Positions 60,599 to 64,000 of a stretch of 64,000 nt of DNA are shown one piece after another; within the stretch, counting starts at the first letter, position 1; each line of letters starts with the position of its first letter. The stretch comes from Palaemon carinicauda (taxonomy: Eukaryota; Arthropoda; Malacostraca; Decapoda; Palaemonidae), in assembly GCF_036898095.1 (NCBI RefSeq), contig NC_090759.1, positions 18,910,740-18,974,739 of the forward strand. Direction: 5' to 3'. Under the pieces are notes generated by a model. It was given only the letters and a program-made list of their open reading frames with translations. It ran no database searches and was not told the origin of the DNA. The translations under genes and the position numbers were made by a program.

Positions 60599-61649
60599 TT
60601 AAGCAGCAGGTTTTAGCACACTACCTGCTGCCACCACGAACCTCTTGATCTCCTGCACTTGCTTCGCATAGTGTTTGAAGAATACCCTGGATGACTTCCA
60701 TCCAGTATACGAGTGAAGACTTTCAAAATCCATGTTTTGGAAGAAATTCAGAGATGAGGCAATCTTTCTCGGATCATGACCTGCAGGTGTACTGTCCGGA
60801 TCCGCTCTGCGAATGAAGTAGGTGATCTTTGCCCTTAATTGTTTCAGAGACAAATTTGAACCTGAAGTTTCTCCCTTAAATAGCTGTCCTCCCCTAAAGT
60901 CTGAAGTTCTACGAAGATAGACCTTTAGGCACTCTACTGGACACAGAGATGCATCTTCCTTCGATTCTCCAGGGACCCCACCTTTTAGTGGGTAGCTCAT
61001 TTTTAGCGAGAATCGTTGGGTCAGGACACAGATTCAGTTCTCCACTTTCCGTGAACTGAATATGGTCCTCATCCCTCGAAAGGGCCACTATTTCGCTAAC
61101 TCTGGCTCCCGAGGCTAGTGCAAATAGGAATATAACTTTTTTGGTCAAATCTTTCAGAGAGCAATCTTCATTGTTCAGAGTTGATGCCAAATGAAGAACC
61201 TTATCTAAAGACCATGAAATGGGCCTCGGAGGTGCTGCAGGCCTAAGCCTAGCGCAGGCCTTAGGGATCTTATTAAAGATTTCGTTAAAGAAGTCTACCT
61301 GGAAGGCATACAGCAAGGGTCTAGTCAAGGCAGATTTACACGTAGAAATCATGTTGGCTGCAAGTCCTTGTTCATGAAGATGAATAAAGAATGATAGACA
61401 GAAATCCATTGAAATTTCTTTTGGCTTCTTTGCCTTGACAAAGGCAACCCTTTTCTTCCAGGATGACTCATATTGTCTTCTGGTAGATTTAGACTTATAT
61501 TCTTCTAAGAAGTTTATGCTGTCTCTCGAAATCCCAAACCTTTTCTTGACTGCTAAGGAGAGAAAATCATGATGAAGGTTCCGGGTTTTCTGTGATGAAG
61601 CGAAGACAGTCGACTTCTGCACTTGTTGAGTCAGAACTGGATCCGGCAA
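60599..61649 (-). pseudogene. DIRS-C tyrosine recombinase (one frameshift)
   Basis: Best-preserved family-A recombinase. From 61649: VKKRFGISRDSINFLEEYKS, STRRQYESSWKKRVAFVKAK (core-binding domain), SKS/CKSALTRPLLYAFQVDFF, ACARLRPAAPPRPISWSLDK and the arginine block ASGARVSEIVALSRDED. A single shift near 60960 moves the reading into the frame 60599-61000, which has SLCPVECLKVYLRRTS, AGHDPRKIASSLNFFQNM (H-x-x-R), YTGWKSSRVFFKHYAKQ (catalytic tyrosine) and ends FVVAAGSVLKPAA. All four catalytic signatures are present, so one base change separates this copy from an open gene. Confidence 0.85.
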
Positions 61650-61664
61650 CAGGACCAGCTTCAG

Positions 61665-62930
61665 TCACAGTTCCAATATTAGAGGAAACCAGATGCTGTT
61701 CGCCCACTTGTGAGCCACTATCGCTGCTGTTCCCTGAAAGGATCTCAGTTTGTTGAGGACTTTCAACAGAAGATTGGGTGGAGGAAACAGGTAAATCCTG
61801 GACCATCTGTTCCAATCTAGGGACATCGCGTCCACTGCTTCTGCTAGAGGGACCTTGTATGGGGCCACGTAACGAGGTAGCTTCTTGTTTTCACTCGTCG
61901 CAAAGAGGTCGATTTGCAGTTCTGGGACTTGACGTAAGATGAAGGAGAATGATCCTGCGTCTAGGGACCATTCTGACTCTATCGGTGTTAGCCTGGATAG
62001 AGCGTCCGCCGTCACATTGCGGAACCCTTGGAGGTGAACTGCTGACAAGTGCCATCTCTTCTTTTCTGCCAAACGGAAGATGGCCAACATCATTTGGTTG
62101 ATTTGGGGCGATCTCGAGCCTTGTCGATTCATACATCTCATTACCACTTCTCTGTCCAGAACCAGTCTTATGTGGATCGAGCAGCGAGGCTTCAGTTTCT
62201 TCAGAATTAGAAAAACTGCCATGGCTTCCAGAATGTTGATATGAAAGGTCTTGAATAGGGAGGACCAAGTCCCTTGGACTTTCCGTTGGTGAGAGGGACC
62301 TCCCCATCCTTCCTTTGAGGCGTCCGTGTGAATGATGATCTTGAATCCCAGATGTTCCAGGAACTGGATCACTGTCTTGGAGGCTTGCATGCATTCTGCT
62401 TCGGATGCTGCCCACACCAGCCAATCATCCAGATAGGCCACTACCTGAACTCCTTTTAGGCGTAGTTGATGAACGACTGCGTTTGCAAGCTTCGTGAAGA
62501 TCCTTGGGGCTATGTTTAGTCCGAAGGGCATAGCTCTTTAGACATATTGTTTCTTCTGTAGCTTAAATCCTAGGTAGGAGGAAATTTGGCGATTGATTGG
62601 AACATGCCAATATGCGTCTGCCATGTCTATGAAGACTGTGTATGCCCTTTTGGGCAACAGGGTCTATATGTGTTGAAGGGTTAGCATCCTGCACTTGTGG
62701 TTTACTATGAACTTGTCGAGTGGCGACAAGTCCAGAATGACTCTGAGTTTGTCTGAGTCCTTCTTTGGAACACAAAACAGCCTTCCTTGGAATTTGATGG
62801 ACTTTTCCCTCTTTATTACTCTCTTGTCTAAGAGTTCTTGGACATATTCTTCCAGAACGGGGGTTGAGTGTTGGAAGAATTGAGGGAAAGATGGTGGAGC
62901 TACATTCCAGCTCCAACCCAGTCCGTTTTT
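61665..62930 (-). pseudogene. DIRS-C reverse transcriptase-RNase H (stops, thumb deleted)
   Basis: The RT start (before 62664) reads KSIKFQGRLFCVPKKDSDKL and RVILDLSPLDKF, ends at a TAG, and continues in the same frame with VFIDMADAYWHVPI and YLGFKLQKKQYV, then a second stop near 62538. From 62531: MPFGLNIAPRIFTKLANAVV and VVAYLDDWLVWAAS. The frame passes from LEHLGFK directly into IIIHTDASKEGWGG, so roughly 125 residues of RT thumb and connection are deleted in frame. RNase H keeps D (HTDAS), E (NILEAM), D (VLDREVV) and D (VTADALSR). The domain-end block YLFPPPNLLLKVLNKL follows. Dead polymerase with a complete-looking RNase H. Confidence 0.82.
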
Positions 62931-63006
62931 TATTAGGCTGTGGGCCCAGGGATCGAAGGTCCAGCGATCCCGGAAAGGGAATAGTCTCCCTCCTACCGGA
63001 AGCATC

Positions 63007-64000
63007 TCACTTGGAGTGCTGACCAGAGGACTTGCCTCCTTGGCAGCATCCACCTTTGTTCCCTCTGCCTCTTGAGGGGCGTCTAGAGGATCCTCGAAAT
63101 GAGCCTCTAGCTTTCGGCCGAAAGGTAGTAGACTGCCTCTCAAAAGCCGGGGTAAAGTCTGGCGATTGTGTCGCCAACTGCTGGGGTACCAATTGATACG
63201 TGGTAGGTGGTTGTGCCACTGCCTGGGGCACCGCGGCCGCGGGAAGATGATGATGTTGTCTAGGGGGGCAAAAGGGCGCCCTTGGCCTCTTTGTCTTCCT
63301 CTTAGGCTGGGGACCCTCATCTGGGGGAAGACTTCCTCTTCATTGACAAGCCCCACTTTTGGAGAAGGTTCCTATTCTCCGTGGCAGCTTTGTCAACGAC
63401 TTCCTTGACCACTTCACTTGGGAAGAGGTCCTTTCCCCAGATACTTGACAATATCAGCTTCCTCGGTTCGTGTCTCCCCACAGCCGAGGCGAACACAAAA
63501 TCTCTGCAAGCTCTTCTGGCTTTGATAAAACCATATATGTCCTTCGTCATGGTTGCCAGATGTGCTTTGGCAATAACCATAAACATATCTGGAGTCTGGG
63601 ATTCGCTTGCCATTGTCTCTAACATAGTTTGAAGAGACAGAGGTGGCGAGTCTTTCTTAGTCTCCTGCTCCCTGCGCAGGAGAAAATCTGACAACTTGGG
63701 GAGGTCCTCGCCGAACTGGCGTCCGGCAATGTCAGCCTCCAACTTCCCGACTGAGAAGGTAAAATGCACATCCTTCTAGTCCTTTTGGTCCAACGGTAAA
63801 GCTAAGGAGAACAGCTTACACTCTTCGAGTGTAGGACACGGTTTCCCGGCTTCAATCGCCTTCAAGGCAGCCTTGTACCCTTTTTCCATAAAGGGGAAGG
63901 CTCAGGAAGATGAAGCAACAAAGGAAAGATGCTTCTTGCTCAGAGCCGGCACTTTTGAGTTAGTGAAGGCCCTCTCCTTCAAGGTACTCGTCATCAAAGC
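63007..64000 (-). pseudogene. DIRS-C gag, partial (window edge)
   Basis: C-terminal two thirds of a family-A gag. Two open parts: 63317-63769 (FTFSVGKLEADIAGRQFGED, then RHEPRKLILSSIWGKDLFPS and KWGLSMKRKSSPR) and 63007-63231 (a P/Q-rich stretch then a basic R/G tail, RGSFRGSSRRPSRGRG). They are separated by a frame change near 63300. Upstream of 63769 there is a stop (near 63777) and more gag sequence running to the edge (KPCPTLEEC, FPFMEKGYKA). It aligns along its length with the intact gag at 14717-16168. The start lies outside the window. Confidence 0.75.

Larger units (their letters stand above)
59113..64000 (-). mobile_element. DIRS-C: family-A DIRS element, cut by the window end
   Basis: The left terminus TTTTTTGGGCTCAGGCCATG is followed by a terminal repeat (to about 59460), an internal complementary region (59526-59610), a 3' region, recombinase (60599-61649), RT-RNase H (61665-62930) and gag (63007 onward). 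Its tip is the short type, which in DIRS-A marks the 5' end rather than the 3' end. Confidence 0.8.

Overview
This window is eukaryotic, repeat-saturated DNA. The best fit is a decapod crustacean such as a shrimp, crayfish or crab. That rests on several DIRS-like tyrosine-recombinase retrotransposons, Tigger/pogo transposons, very long (TA)n, (GA)n and (CT)n tracts, and a short LINE 3' tail that I recognise as common in decapods. No cellular gene, rRNA or tRNA was found. Every coding segment I can support belongs to a mobile element.

Layout. 1-4160: a deleted Tigger element (19-1378) beside the decayed gag-protease region of a Ty3-like LTR element ('H', minus strand). The 5' LTR of H starts at 4161 but does not finish until 40846, because two DIRS elements landed inside it. 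DIRS-A lies at 4549-18515 and itself carries a nearly complete Gypsy element at 5854-11269. DIRS-E lies at 18760-39819. DIRS-E carries a LINE 3' tail, and into that tail went a miniature DIRS-E-like palindrome and then DIRS-B (22951-35448). DIRS-B in turn carries a solo LTR of the H family (23900-25492) and a TTAA-flanked piggyBac-like element full of tandem repeats (25633-28811). A second Tigger relative sits at 36879-38898 within DIRS-E. Outer DNA fragments rejoin across each insertion, so the relative order of insertions can be read.

40847-48486: a near-identical 3.8 kb tandem duplication containing a 3'-truncated Jockey-like LINE and the 5' leader of DIRS-D. 46903-53563: DIRS-D (plus strand; gag, RT-RNase H and the first half of its recombinase). 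53564-58549: the leader of an A-family DIRS, interrupted by an apparently intact Tigger transposon (54552-58474, 626-residue transposase). 58550-59112: the missing second half of the DIRS-D recombinase, in inverted orientation. 59113-64000: an A-family DIRS (DIRS-C, minus strand), cut by the window end.

How the parts work. The DIRS elements encode Gag, reverse transcriptase-RNase H and a tyrosine recombinase. Three families (A, B, E) show inverted terminal repeats plus an internal region that reads as the complement of the joined element ends, which is the hallmark of DIRS replication through a circle. Most reading frames are broken. The exceptions are the DIRS-A gag, the DIRS-B RT-RNase H frame and the Tigger transposase at 55582-57462. 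All family assignments come from reading motifs by eye; no database search was run.
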